Positions 19,474 to 34,770 of a stretch of 46,596 bases of DNA are shown here, one piece after another. Each line of letters opens with the position of its first letter. Positions within the stretch are counted from its first letter, which is position 1. This stretch comes from Chromera velia. Its lineage: Eukaryota; Sar; Chromeraceae. A program made the position numbers and the translations under genes. Below the pieces are notes generated by a model, which saw only the letters and a list, made by a program, of their open reading frames with translations, was not told the origin of the DNA and did not search any database. Location: the NCBI GenBank assembly GCA_018398765.1, contig JAHBMJ010000461.1:1-46596 (forward strand), written 5' to 3'.

Positions 19474-20748
19474 TCATTTTTCTTTCCTTTTGAAATCAGC
19501 GATCCTTTCTTTTGTTCTCTCAAGATTCTTCGCTGGCTCCCATGAAACATCATTCACTCCAAACCCTTTCCATTTGACTAAATAATGCTGCTTCCCTGAA
19601 ATTCTCTTGCTGTCCAAAATTCTATCTACCTCGTACTCAGGGCCCTCGAACCTCGGAAGTCTAACTGCAGGTGGAGGGTGACCCGGCTCTCTCACATACT
19701 TCTTCAGATAGTTCACATTTACCACAGGATAAATGCAAACTCCTACCGAAAAGATCAACTCATACGCTTCCCATGTGATTGCCCTCTCTACCTCAAAAGA
19801 ACCAAACCACACAGGCTCAAGCTTCCTCTTTACTCCCTCCGGCCTTCTTTCTTGTTCAAAAAATTCTCTATGCACTAACACCCAATCTCCTGGACCCAAC
19901 TCTAGTTCCCTATGATGACGATCATAATAGCGAGCTGCCGTTTCCCTTGCTCGCTCCAAGCACTCCTTCGCTTGTACCATCTCTGCCTTGTATTGTGTAG
20001 CGAAATCAGCTGCTGCCGGAGATAGCAAACTTCCCCGAACAGGCACTACAGGCAGTCGGATTGGATCAAAGCCATGTACAAATCTAAATGGTGACAGACC
20101 TGTCACTGGATGCACACTGTCTCTATATGCAAACTGACATGCCGGCAAAGCCTTGGCCCAGTCTTCCTGATGGTAGATCACGAAACATCTCAACATCTCC
20201 CTGATCGTTCTGTTGTCTCTCTTCGTCTGTCCGTCTATCTGCAGGTGTCTGGAAGAGCTCATCTTGATTTTTGATTTCCAGAGTCTTTGCAATTCTTGCC
20301 AAAATGCAGAGATGAAGCGAGGATCGCGATCAGAGAGAAGAGAACGAAACATACCGACCAAGCATACCACTCTCTCGAATACAATCGATGCTATCTCTTC
20401 TCCTGTGACCTCTTCCCACACCGGGATGAAAAATACATTCTTTGACAAACGATCAACAACAGAGAGAATTCCATCCACAATTTTTCCCCAGTACAACGTT
20501 CTCGGCAGACCAAACAGGAAGTCGAAAGAAAGAGATTCATACGGACACTCAAGGATAGGCAAAGGATTGAGTAGACCAGGTCTTTTCTGGGTGGAATGTT
20601 TTGCTCTCTGACAGGCATCACACCGAGCCACATACTTCTTGACTGATGAATATATGTTGGGTTAGTAGAACTTACTGTTCAGCTTGAAAAATGTCTTTTC
20701 TAGCCCTAGATGTCCTCCGACCACCGTGTCATGGTGCTCGAAGATCAT
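19474..20748 (-). pseudogene. pol: Integrase and chromodomain of Ty3/gypsy-2
   Basis: Open on the minus strand from 20631 to TAG/TAA-type stop 19474, preceded by a part with TAG in the zinc-finger region where gypsy-1 has Trp (FYWPN). The HHCC finger ends CDACQRAKH. The DDE core has DFLFGLP and DRDPRF, but the catalytic Glu is Lys (DGQTKRDN, codon 20221-20223). Nearby Pro-to-Leu and Thr-to-Ile changes also fit C-to-T. The GPF-like module reads WFGSFEVE and the chromodomain (about 19474-19660) is intact, VKWKGFGVNDVSWEP. The enzyme would be expected to be inactive. Confidence 0.9.
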
Positions 20749-22620
20749 CTACCTCTGTAGAATATCAGTCGGAATGGCCAATCTGTCTTTGAAATAAAGA
20801 AAGCCATCAACGAGAGTGAATGGTTGAATTCTTATTCTCAAGTGTCGAGGCATAGGCACCTCTGGATGCTTCAATACTTCGATGAGCTCCTGAAAGAATC
20901 TTTCTTTTTTGTATCCTCCTTTCACTTTCTTCAAGAACTCATCATTCACATCCACTCTCATTTCGATGCCTGCTAATAGTCCTTTCACTTCCTTTTCTTC
21001 TTCCTTTCTCTTTTCAGTCTTTTCTTCCGCTCCCTGCTTTTGCTCAGTTCTCACAGGCTTTCTGCTCAATGCATCTGCCACCCGATTCTTACTTCCAGGC
21101 ACGTATCGAGGCGTGATACCTATCTGGTCCAACAATAAAACCCAATGACGCATACGAGGAGACATTTGCATTCGATCGGCAATCGACGTGACTATCTTCA
21201 AACTTTCATGATCACTCCATACCTGGGTCGTGCACGAAACGTACGGATACCAGATCTTGACTGCAAACATACAAGCGAGGAACTCTTTGTCTCTGATATG
21301 GTAGTTCTTCTCTGCTGGGCTCATTGTTCTCAAAGCAAATGCACACGGCCGAAAGATCCTAACATGTGGATCCTTCTGCATGAGCACAGCAGCAACAGTT
21401 ACAGTCTTTTCACATGCATCAGCAAAAATTTCGAATGGACGAGTAGGATCAGGAATGTACAATTCAGTCACCTGCTTGACTGCTTCTTTAACTGCCTCAA
21501 AACTCGCCTGCTGCTCTTCTTTCCACTCAAACTTCACCATCTTTTTCAGTAAGCGATAAAGAGGCGCAGCCTTCTTGCTGAATTCAAACATCAAACGTCT
21601 CACCCAAGAAGCCAAACCAAGAAAAGAATGCAACTCACTCACATTCTTGGGCACTAGCCAGTTTTCTATCTCTTCTGTTTTCTTTGTCTCTGGCCTCACT
21701 CCTTTTTCTGAGATCCTCAGCCCCAAGAATGTCACCTCTCTTTGAAAAAAATGATACTTCGACAGCTTTGCAAACAAATTTGCCTGTCTGAGAAGAAAAA
21801 GATCACAAGAGACATACCGTTCATATTCCTCTCTCGTCTTTGAATAAATTAGAATATCATCCAAAAATACAGATACATACCGATCAAAGCACTCCCTCAA
21901 CACATACTGAATCAATTGCATGGCTGCCGGGGGGGCATTCGTTAATCCAAAAGAGACCACCAGCCATTTATAACTCCCATACCTCATCGTGAAGGCTGTT
22001 TTGGGCACGTCTTTCTCTCTTATTCTCATCTGATGGTAGTACTGCCGAAGATCAAGAGCCGTGAAAAATTTTGTCCCATACAGCCTATCGATCAAATCTT
22101 GAGGATGAGGCAATGGATGCTTGTTCTTCATTCTGATTCTATTTAATCCCCTATAGTCACAACATATCCTCATTGTCCCATCCTTCTTTACCACAAACAA
22201 AACTGGTGCTGCAAAAGGAGAACAAGACCGTCGAATGAATCCTTGCTTCAAATATGTATCAACTTGCTTCCTCAATTCATCCAGCTCACCCAAAGAGAGA
22301 CGATAGGGTGGGCGAGCTGGAGGCGGGTGTCTTGGTTCGAGATCTATCTTGAAGTCAAGTCCTTCCCTCCGGGACGGCGGCAACCCTGTCAAGGAATCAA
22401 GAAAGAGAGATGTATTGTCTGCCACAATTCTCTTCACGTCGATCGGCACAGTCGATTTCTTTAGGTGCTCATGAACCTCAGTCAATTCACGCGAAGAGAA
22501 AACAGGATGATCAGAAGGAAGAGAAGAGAGAAAATCATCATTCATTGCCTCACTACCCTTAAGTCCCTTTCTATTCTCCCCAGCATTCTTTCTCCCCCCG
22601 TCTTCACTAACTTCATGCAA
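20749..22620 (-). pseudogene. pol: Reverse transcriptase and RNase H of Ty3/gypsy-2
   Basis: A 623-codon open stretch containing the reverse transcriptase fingers (PPPARPPYR, LFVVKKDG), FTALDLRQYYHQM, the catalytic FLDD box (VSVFLDDILIYS) and primer grip, then RNase H (EIFADACEK ... HIRDKEFLA ... RVADALSRKP). A Glu/Lys-rich linker follows. Stop codons at both ends (22624 and 20746-20748) lie in the same frame, so this is the best-preserved domain of the element. Confidence 0.92.
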
Positions 22621-22623
22621 TCC

Positions 22624-23403
22624 CTAAACCCTGTAGGCAACCCCAGTGGACTCACCGAAAGGGATTTCTATCTGCAGTCTGACTAGATGGCAGACAGCTC
22701 CTTTCCGGATTGTCCGCTTTACCTGCACAGAAGAGAGAAGAGGAGGAGTGCTGAATGTTTGTTCCTCGTCCTCTTCCTCTAACTCCATACCTGGAACCCA
22801 ATAAATCAATTTCCCTTTGAACCAAAAACGTAGACTTTGAGACGGCCACTGCAGTTCAGGCTCATAGGCACGACCCCACTTTGTCCCCAAGATCAAATCG
22901 TACTCATCCAGGTCGGCCAACATTGTACCCACTGTCTCTTGATACCCCTGAATGTTGATCAGCACTGTGGGTGCACACTCACAGACCGACCGAGTCTTCA
23001 AGGACTTGAGGGCACTGTGTAAGTTGATGGGTCATCGCAATCTGCACATACGGAGATGGTGGGTATAAGCAAAATGACGGTCAAGATAAATATTATCTGC
23101 ACCCGAATCAACCAAAACTCTGACAGGTATACCAGCCACTCGATCTGAAAACTGTTACACAAACAACCCTGGACGGACCCCTGTTTCATTTTCCTCCTCC
23201 TTCATTTCTATTGGTACATCTTCATTCTCAGGGCTTCCTCCCATCTTGGGGCACTGACCACAAGTTTCAAGTCCCTCTGCTCCTATCACCTCATCGGTCT
23301 TGAAACCTCCGTAGATTGTTCGAACTCCCCTACCTGCCAGTTTCCTTCCACCTCTTCCTCTCCCTCTGGGACCACCGTTTCTGCGTCCCCCTCTCTACTG
23401 TGA
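22624..23403 (-). pseudogene. pol: Aspartic protease region of Ty3/gypsy-2
   Basis: Same frame as gag and reverse transcriptase. The catalytic LVDSGADNIYLD lies near 23080-23115, followed by LILGTKWGRAYEPEL. A TGA follows CRLR where gypsy-1 reads Arg (CGA to TGA), a TAA precedes the protease, and TAG 22624 ends the segment. A Gly/Arg-rich stretch links it to gag. Confidence 0.85.
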
Positions 23404-24577
23404 CTAGCCTAAAGGTGGCCATGTTTGGGCGGTCGGGAATGGAGCTCCAAACCCTCTGCAATCTCCCTGGTATCCACCTCTGCCCTGCTTCCATCCCCCC
23501 TGCCTGAAGTCTCCACGGAATTTCCTGTAGTCCTGCAAGTCCCGAGGGTTCCCTCCGCTAGTGAGTCTTCGCATTCCAGAGAAGTTTCCGCCGAGTCCAA
23601 AGAAGGGACCTGGACACTGCCTAGCAGTATGCCCTGTGAGGCGGCATCTGAAACACCTTCCCTCTGCAATGTAGAGAGACCTCTCTGCCGGTGTGAGTGG
23701 TGGTGGGAGTTGACAGACCCCACATAGGTCTATGGGGATGGGCCTTTCCTCTTGTCTCAGTGGAGAGTTACGTCGGGCACTCTCCCTACCACTCTCGAAG
23801 GCACTCGGCCTTTGGAAGTCTCGTGTCCCGCCTCGCGATCCTTCTCCACCAGAGAGAAAGACCTCAAGCTCGCTTGCCGTCTTCATGGCGATGACCAAGT
23901 TGACCAGATGCGCCTTGTTTGTTTCAAGGTGGACATCTGCTGGTAAACCAGAGATGTAGTCTTCAATAATATCTTTCTCGATCAACCAGCCCTTCAGTTT
24001 CGCAACAAGCGGCTTGAATCGCTTATTGTAGTCGTCAACCCCACCTCCAGTGCATCGGCACTTCTTTAGCTCCTTTCTGGCCTTCTGTCTGGCCAGTGTG
24101 TCTGAATAGTGCTCGATGAGGGCAGCTTTCAACAACTCCCAGTTCTGGAATGGTCCGTTCTCGACCTTATAGAGATCAAACCATTTCTTAAGGTCCTGGG
24201 ACATTCTGTTCTTTACCACCAATACCTTGTCCAGGTCTAACACTTTCTCAAGTTTGTAAAAGTCTTCTACGTCTTTCAACCACCTGGTCAGCTTGGCTCT
24301 CACTCCAGAGAACAGAGCAGGGGCCTCACACAGCTTCATGTAGTACGACGAGGACGCAGTTGTACTTTGGGCTAGCACAATAGCAGGTGACATCACCGTT
24401 GCCTGGACAGATTCCTGAGAAGCTTGAAAAACAAGTAATTGCAGAGTTTCTGCATGCAGGTTTTACGTCGCCTGCATAGAGTTGATCTGCTGAGACAATC
24501 CTTCAATGCTAGCCTTCAATGGCCCCGACGATCTGCAGAATCCCCGGAGCCGGTACATCCTCTGTCACACCTTCCAT
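23404..24577 (-). pseudogene. gag: gag of Ty3/gypsy-2
   Basis: The likely original ATG is 24577 (MEGVTEDVPAPG, matching gypsy-1), but a stop and an apparent frameshift break the first 60 or so codons. The open part from 24396 carries the capsid-like region (RWLKDVEDFYKLEK onward) and a zinc knuckle CFRCRLTGHTARQC, then a Gly/Arg-rich tail ending at TAG 23404. Confidence 0.87.
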
Positions 24578-24684
24578 CAACATATGGAGTCGACAGTTAG
24601 TAGACTGAACCAGTCTGAGTACACTGAATTCAACAAGAGCGTTCTCCCTTAACTGAGGGTGGAACGAGACTCTGAACTACCAGA

Positions 24685-24991
24685 TGTAAGCTGTTTTACT
24701 GGAGTCTTAGTACTATCAGATACAGGTGGTTAAAGTCTGACAGACATCGGTTGGTTTGGTCTAGCAGTTAATGTCAATCTTGAGCATTCTTAGTGATGAT
24801 GTCAAGCAGACACATTAAGTATACACTTCACTGAAATCACTTAATGAAAGCATACCCGACTTCACGATGCGCGGTTTCGTGATACACCCATATATGCTAT
24901 GTGGCCCGGGTCCCCCGTCCGGCCCACATCTGCCTAACGCTTACCAGCCCTTTATTACTCAGTTTTCTTATTAGGCAGAATGCTCCTCACA
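24685..24991 (-). repeat. 5' LTR of Ty3/gypsy-2
   Basis: 307 bp. On the minus strand the base pairs just inside it read TCTGGTAGTTCAGAGTC, containing a TGG-initial stretch that could be the tRNA primer-binding site. Confidence 0.93.
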
Positions 24992-26001
24992 TGCATCAGT
25001 ATTATGACTTGCTGTAGACTTGCGTGCGTCAGTATTATGACTTGCCGTAGACCGGTGCGTACGTCAATAGCGCTATTCTAACCTCCCTAAACCTAAGTAC
25101 CACTTAAAAAAATATTATTAAGATGATCTCTATCTGCGGCATCATTTTTCAAGAAACCGTCTACACCTGCAGCGTACATGGTCAAGACACCGTCCAGATT
25201 TGCGGCTTTAGGTTTTAAGATACCGTAAAGGATCCACGCCTACGGCGCGGACTTTCAAGCTTGAATGAATGAATGAAGTTGGCTTTGCTAGAGTAGAGCC
25301 GTGCTTATCTAAAAATGTGGCTTGAACTTTCAAATGGTAGTTAGGTTCAGGAAGGTTGCTATTCTATCTATCCACAAATCTGACGTAAGCAATTAAAGTT
25401 GCGAACGGCCCCGCAAAACAAAAAAAATGAGAACGAATGAGAACAGTTACTTCACGATTGATGCACGCTGGCAAGCCAACCGGGTGGTCGTGCCGACCCC
25501 CCCCCCCCCNATGGAAAGAGCTGCAGAACCCCCCCTCCCCCAGGAAAAAAGCCCGGGGATGCAGTTTGTTGCTTTCCGGGGCCACTAACGCACACATGCA
25601 TGACGGCGCGGGTTTATGCACACTTTTCTGGACCATTTGGGGCGGGATCTTTCCGGGGCCTTTTTTTGGTGAAAAAACACTGCGTGCATAGGCTGGGGTA
25701 TTTTTGTTGCCTCGGGGGGCAGCTCAGCTCTGCTGAAATCAGCCGAGAGGCCCTGAGATCAGACGGATCCGCATAACGCATTTTTTTTATTTTTTGGGGG
25801 GGGGTTCGGTTCTGTCTCTATCCGTCCATCACGGTGTCGCCCAAATTCTAAAATGTGCCTCTCAAGCAAGTCGCACGGAGCAGCGATCGCATTATAATTA
25901 CTTTGCTCCTCATGATACGTGCTCCTCAAGTAACTCACATGGAATTGCATATGCGTAGTCCCAAAAAGTATATTTTATGCACGTTGCCGTGGCCCCTGCC
26001 A
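24992..26001. other. Spacer between LTR elements, with minisatellite remnant and an assembly ambiguity
   Basis: The 33-bp minisatellite continues to about 25066. A short GAAT tract lies at 25262-25276. A C-run ending in a single N at 25510 marks uncertain sequence or a closed gap. The second copy of the 46-bp dispersed repeat is at 25709-25754. No gene recognised. Confidence 0.65.
25709..25754. repeat. 46-bp dispersed repeat, copy 2
   Basis: Matches 18598-18643 at 43 of 46 positions; the three differences are transitions. Confidence 0.75.
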
Positions 26002-26006
26002 CTTTG

Positions 26007-26472
26007 TGTGAGAGAAGTGAACAGATAGACAGCTGAAAACTCTGAGTACAGACATGCAGGCTTTAAGCATCAATCTAGCCAGTAGGATGATTGTATGCTG
26101 AAGCATACATTGTGGAATGGTAGCCTTTGCGGCGGTCTCTTTTATAGAAAGCGCACATGTGTATGGCAAGATGTATGACCGTGATGTATCCGTACGATCA
26201 GCTTGTAGGGCATGTGCAAACATTCGCAATGATTTTGCATCATTGGTTGAATTGTGCGGAGCAAGCGAGACGATCAGTTTCATGCAGATGTCGTGCTTGC
26301 TGATTGATTGATTGATCGAATAGAGATCTGTTCTAGCGTTACCTGGTATGACATCCACTTGTCGTACAGAGAAGAGACAAACGGTACCCGTATGTCTAGC
26401 TATCTGTAGACAAGGTAAACGGACGTAAAGCAATTGAGTGTAATAAGGCAGCAGCAGTCATATTCTGTAACA
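26007..26472 (+). repeat. 5' LTR of element III
   Basis: 466 bp. Differences from the 3' LTR are mostly transitions. It contains a (TGAT)n stretch near 26299-26316. Confidence 0.92.
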
Positions 26473-26524
26473 GTTTAATGCTCCATCAGGTAGGCTTGAA
26501 ACCGTTGGATCGAGTTGAGGCTTC

Positions 26525-27664
26525 TTGTTTCCTTCCATCATAGATGGCAGTGCCCATATTGTTGCTTCCCCTACACCTGTGAGGAATAGAGGAGATGCAG
26601 ACACATCGTCTTCCACAGGCCAGCAAGGGAGATTGGGAACGTTTGTCGGCAGGTGGGAACTGAAGGCAGTCGAGTTCAAGCGAGACGCCAACAAGTTGCA
26701 AGATTCGGAGGAGAACAAGTACACATATGAGGAGTTCCGATTCACTTGGGACCTTCCTGATGAGGGTCTCAAAGCAGCAATGGGCTTCGACCCCCAGAAT
26801 GCGACTGATAAGCAGGAGAAGATGTTTGATCTACAAAGGAAGCAGTTTCTTATACAGACAGCGAAGGGAGACAGAGAGTTCTTCAAAGTCATGAAGACTG
26901 CTTTGTCTATGCTAGGGGCGATGTGCGATGACGCTCTTTCGGCGCTGGCTTTGCATTTTGGCGCAGACACACTTGCAGAGCTCTTTGTTGCAGGGTTTGC
27001 GCTCTTGTCCTTCATGAAGGATCCGGAGATGGAACCGATGAAGAGGATGATGAAGGCAAAGGAGTTGAGCGCCAGAGTTCACGGGACTGCATGGAAGCCG
27101 GATAGGTTCCTGGAGCTGCTGGTTGTCATGTTCGGGTTGGAAGAAAAACATCAGGAGGTGATGATTCAGAAAGTTAGTGAGTGGTTTAAGAAGAACAAGA
27201 CTCTTCCCACTCTGTCTAACATGCAGGCAGAGTTTGAGGCCCTTTCAACAGCGCAGAAGGTTGCAGCAGGGACAAAAGAAGAAAAGTCTGCCCCCCTTCA
27301 CCATGAGTATGGAGCAGCAGCAACAGGGCAGAGAGGGTCGAGAGGCAAGGGACCACCGAAGAGAGAATTCAACGCAGGAGGACAGAGAGGCAAACAGGGA
27401 CCATGCTGGAAGTGTGGTTTTCTAGGGTCGCATGATCAGGATCAGTGTCCTCTCACTGAAGAAGAAATGAAGATCAAGAGGGAGAGAGATACTGTGTTTT
27501 TCAAAGAATTGATGCAAAAGAGAAAGAATGGATCAGGGTTGCATTTTAGCTCTTCCATATCTCAAAGAGAGACTGCGAACGCTGCAGCAGCACGTGTATC
27601 TCTCCAGCAGGGATCTCGATTCAGGGCTGACTCTTTTGAAACGGATGATAGTGATCTTCCCTAG
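26525..27664 (+). CDS. gag: gag-like protein of element III
   Basis: A 379-codon open frame ending in TAG 27662-27664. It opens after a TGA at 26516, its first codon is TTG, and the first in-frame ATG is only at residue 86 (26780), so the start was lost or supplied by splicing. The middle (40-245) is mainly helical in composition, as in capsid proteins. Residues 294-308 form a C-x2-C-x5-H-x4-C knuckle (CWKCGFLGSHDQDQC), one residue longer than the usual C-x2-C-x4-H-x4-C. Unlike the other elements' genes it has no internal stop, suggesting a younger copy or selection on Gag. Confidence 0.75.
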   Translation: MFPSIIDGSAHIVASPTPVRNRGDADTSSSTGQQGRLGTFVGRWELKAVEFKRDANKLQDSEENKYTYEEFRFTWDLPDEGLKAAMGFDPQNATDKQEKMFDLQRKQFLIQTAKGDREFFKVMKTALSMLGAMCDDALSALALHFGADTLAELFVAGFALLSFMKDPEMEPMKRMMKAKELSARVHGTAWKPDRFLELLVVMFGLEEKHQEVMIQKVSEWFKKNKTLPTLSNMQAEFEALSTAQKVAAGTKEEKSAPLHHEYGAAATGQRGSRGKGPPKREFNAGGQRGKQGPCWKCGFLGSHDQDQCPLTEEEMKIKRERDTVFFKELMQKRKNGSGLHFSSSISQRETANAAAARVSLQQGSRFRADSFETDDSDLP

Positions 27665-28428
27665 AGTATGACACTCTGCAGACACTTTACGATATACAGA
27701 GAGTTCTAGCAGCAAGAACTGCATTTGATGTATTTATTTTCACCCGTTCACATCTTTTTTTGAAGAGAAAACATCTTGATATACAAGAAAAACACGTTTT
27801 CAGGGTGGTTTAAAAGAAAGGGGGGGGGTTCTGCACGGTTACGGGTCGGGTACAAATATTGGTTCCAGCTCTCCATACGATGGTGGTTCTTAAACCGATG
27901 AACTCATAATGAAAACTTCTGGAACTCATCTGAACCATCAAGAACCAAAACAATTCTTGGTTCCATAAAGTCTTTCATGTAAAAAAACTCAAAACAAAGT
28001 GAAATAAATATAATGGAAGGTCTTATCATTTGGTTCAGGGGGGAGGTGTTTTGGTTCTTGAACCGCCAGAACCGGCAAATCAGAACTTTTGTTGGCACCA
28101 ACATGTTTTTAAGTGTTTTCAGGTCAAAATCGTTCAAAAACTGGTAAACTTTTCCTCTTTAAATGGTTCTTTTGGTCCAATAACCACAAAAAACATGTTT
28201 TAACATGTTGATGTGTTGTATGCGGGATGAAAAGGGGGTATTGCTGAGTGAAACTGACTGACGAGGCTCAAGAGTGTCATACCCTAGGATCTTTCATTTT
28301 GAGATTGAGTGAGGAGTGAGAGACTGGGGATGACACTGTGTGTTGGTGTGTACGTATGTTTGTGTGTGAGTGAGTTTCTTAACAAGAGGCTTGAGAGCTT
28401 TATTCAGGAGCTCTTTCGGGGGGTGATC
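27665..28428 (+). other. Non-coding 3' region of element III
   Basis: 764 bp without coding signal. Between 27860 and 28170 the sequence is peppered with GGTTC and GAACC motifs. A GT-rich tract lies at 28337-28372. A purine run (GGGGGGTGATC) directly precedes the 3' LTR and is a candidate polypurine tract. Confidence 0.6.
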
Positions 28429-28894
28429 TGTGAGAGAAGTGAACAGATAGACAGCTGAAAACTCTGAGTGCAGACATGCAGGCTTTAAGCATCAATCCAG
28501 CCAGCAGGATGATTGTATGCTGAAGCATGCATTGTGGAATAGCAGCCTTTGCGGCGGCCTTTCTTATAGAATGCGCACATATGTATGGCAAGATGTATGA
28601 CCATGATGTGTCCATGCGATCAGCTTGTGGGGCATATGTAAACATCCGCAATGATTTTGCATCATTGGTTGAATTGTGCAGAGCGAGCGAGACGATCAGT
28701 TTCATGCAGATGTCGTGCTTGCTGATTGATTGATTGATCGAATAGAGATCTGTTCTAGCGTTGCCTGGTATGACATCCACTTGTTGTATGTAGAAGAGAC
28801 AAACGGTGCCTGTGTGTGTAGGTATTTGTAGACAAGGTAAACGGATGTAAAGCAATTGAGTGTGACAAGGCAGCAGCAGTCACATTCTGTAACA
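28429..28894 (+). repeat. 3' LTR of element III
   Basis: 466 bp, same boundaries as the 5' copy. Confidence 0.92.
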
Positions 28895-28899
28895 CTTTA

Positions 28900-29208
28900 C
28901 ACAGGTAAAACATGCCCAAGTCGATCCCTGATGCTTTGTATCAATCAAATTATGGGTCTTCTTTGTTTAATTCACAGCAGGAGGGGAACCAGGGGGCCCT
29001 TCCAATCTGAGTGCCTTCTCGGTAGGGAGGTCGCAGCGTTCTCTAGGTTTTTTGACTCGGAGGGCGCAAACTAAGCAATCCTTTTATGATTGATTCTTTG
29101 TATACAAACAAGAAAAAAAAAAAGGGGGGGGGGGGACAAGCGTATGATGGTGCATGAAAAGAAAGGAAGAAAAGAAGGTTAAGAAAATAAGGGGCAAATT
29201 TATAAGGA
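28900..29208. other. Spacer between element III and the copia-type element
   Basis: 309 bp with an A-run followed by a G-run at about 29110-29136. No gene or repeat end recognised. Confidence 0.6.
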
Positions 29209-29962
29209 TGTGAAAGTAAACGATGGTCCCGTTCCTGGTCGGATTCACGGAGGGTGAAAATTCCGGTCCCGGCATTTCTATTCATCCCTTCGCCCCGAGC
29301 CAGAGAAAGGAGCAACGCGCACGCAGCGGCCCGTCCACATGGGGTGGCGGGGCGCCTGCGACAGAGGAGTGCATGTTGTGAGTTCTATACTATGGCCCGC
29401 ATGCACTTTGGCGCTAGAAATACACCCGAGGCACTCATCGTGGTGGTGTGTGCTCCAGGGATTCATATAGGATTTAAATAGGCCGATGGTGCGGTTATGC
29501 CATCGGAGGCCTCAGAATTAATTCCAGTCCCAAATTAATTTCCAGACAGTCAGACAGACGTGCACGGCGGTTACCGTCCGTCTGAATGAGAGACACGACC
29601 TAGGGATTGATAGAACTTCATGTGTAGAATCTGTAGTACTGTGCCCTATGTCTCTCTCTGTGGTTCTCTTGTGCTCTGAGTAATGCACAAGGCCACCAGC
29701 AGGAGCGTACTGTGGACTGTGGGAGTTCATAGATTTTCTGTCTGATGAAGAGACTGATCAGATATTTATTTCGGATTATCTGTATCGGTCTAGACGAGTA
29801 CGTCACGGAGACGTATTCGCTGTGGTCCTTTAATAGGAGAGGGCCAGGAATTCAGGAGTATAGCAGTTGGAGGAGTCCTCTGGATAGGCTAGAGAATCGA
29901 TACGGGAGGGCCCATAGGATTCCACTGGAGGAATTTCAAGAGATGTGAGACTCTACTTTTCA
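29209..29962 (+). repeat. 5' LTR of the copia-type element
   Basis: 754 bp. A TTTAAAT box near 29473 is a candidate promoter. Two potential hairpins lie downstream: CCGATGG/CCATCGG (29483-29489 with 29500-29506) and CAGACG...CGTCTG (29555-29584). It carries 3-bp and 1-bp indels relative to the 3' LTR; most other differences are transitions. Confidence 0.92.
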
Positions 29963-29963
29963 C

Positions 29964-29977
29964 TGGCGCCGTCACTG
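29964..29977 (+). promoter_or_regulatory. tRNA primer-binding site
   Basis: TGGCGCCGTCACTG begins one base after the LTR's terminal CA. A TGG start pairs with the CCA end of a tRNA; the particular tRNA is not identified. Confidence 0.75.
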
Positions 29978-30051
29978 AAAGAGTCTCCCGTTGTTATTCC
30001 GACAACATTCCCCTTGTTGTATTCCCGATTCCCTACTGCAGGTGACTTACC

Positions 30052-34770
<4,719 letters not shown>

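Larger units (their letters stand above)
18945..24991 (-). mobile_element. Ty3/gypsy-2: complete inverted chromovirus of the same lineage
   Basis: 6,047 bp with 307-bp LTRs (18945-19251 and 24685-24991). Read on the minus strand the LTRs begin TGTGAGGGGC and end CTTACA, like gypsy-1. The flanks TACGT (18940-18944) and TGCAT (24992-24996) each differ by one G-to-A change from TGCGT, the sequence expected at this place in the 33-bp minisatellite. Gag-pol is in one frame from 24396 to 19474 with only nonsense codons. Confidence 0.95.
26007..28894 (+). mobile_element. Element III: 2.9-kb gag-only LTR retrotransposon
   Basis: Two 466-bp LTRs (26007-26472, 28429-28894) beginning TGTGAGAGAAG and ending TGTAACA enclose under 2 kb of DNA. 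The flanks CTTTG (26002-26006) and CTTTA (28895-28899) form a 5-bp duplication with one transition. The only coding feature is a gag-like ORF. No protease, reverse transcriptase or integrase is present, so mobility would depend on an autonomous partner. Confidence 0.9.
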
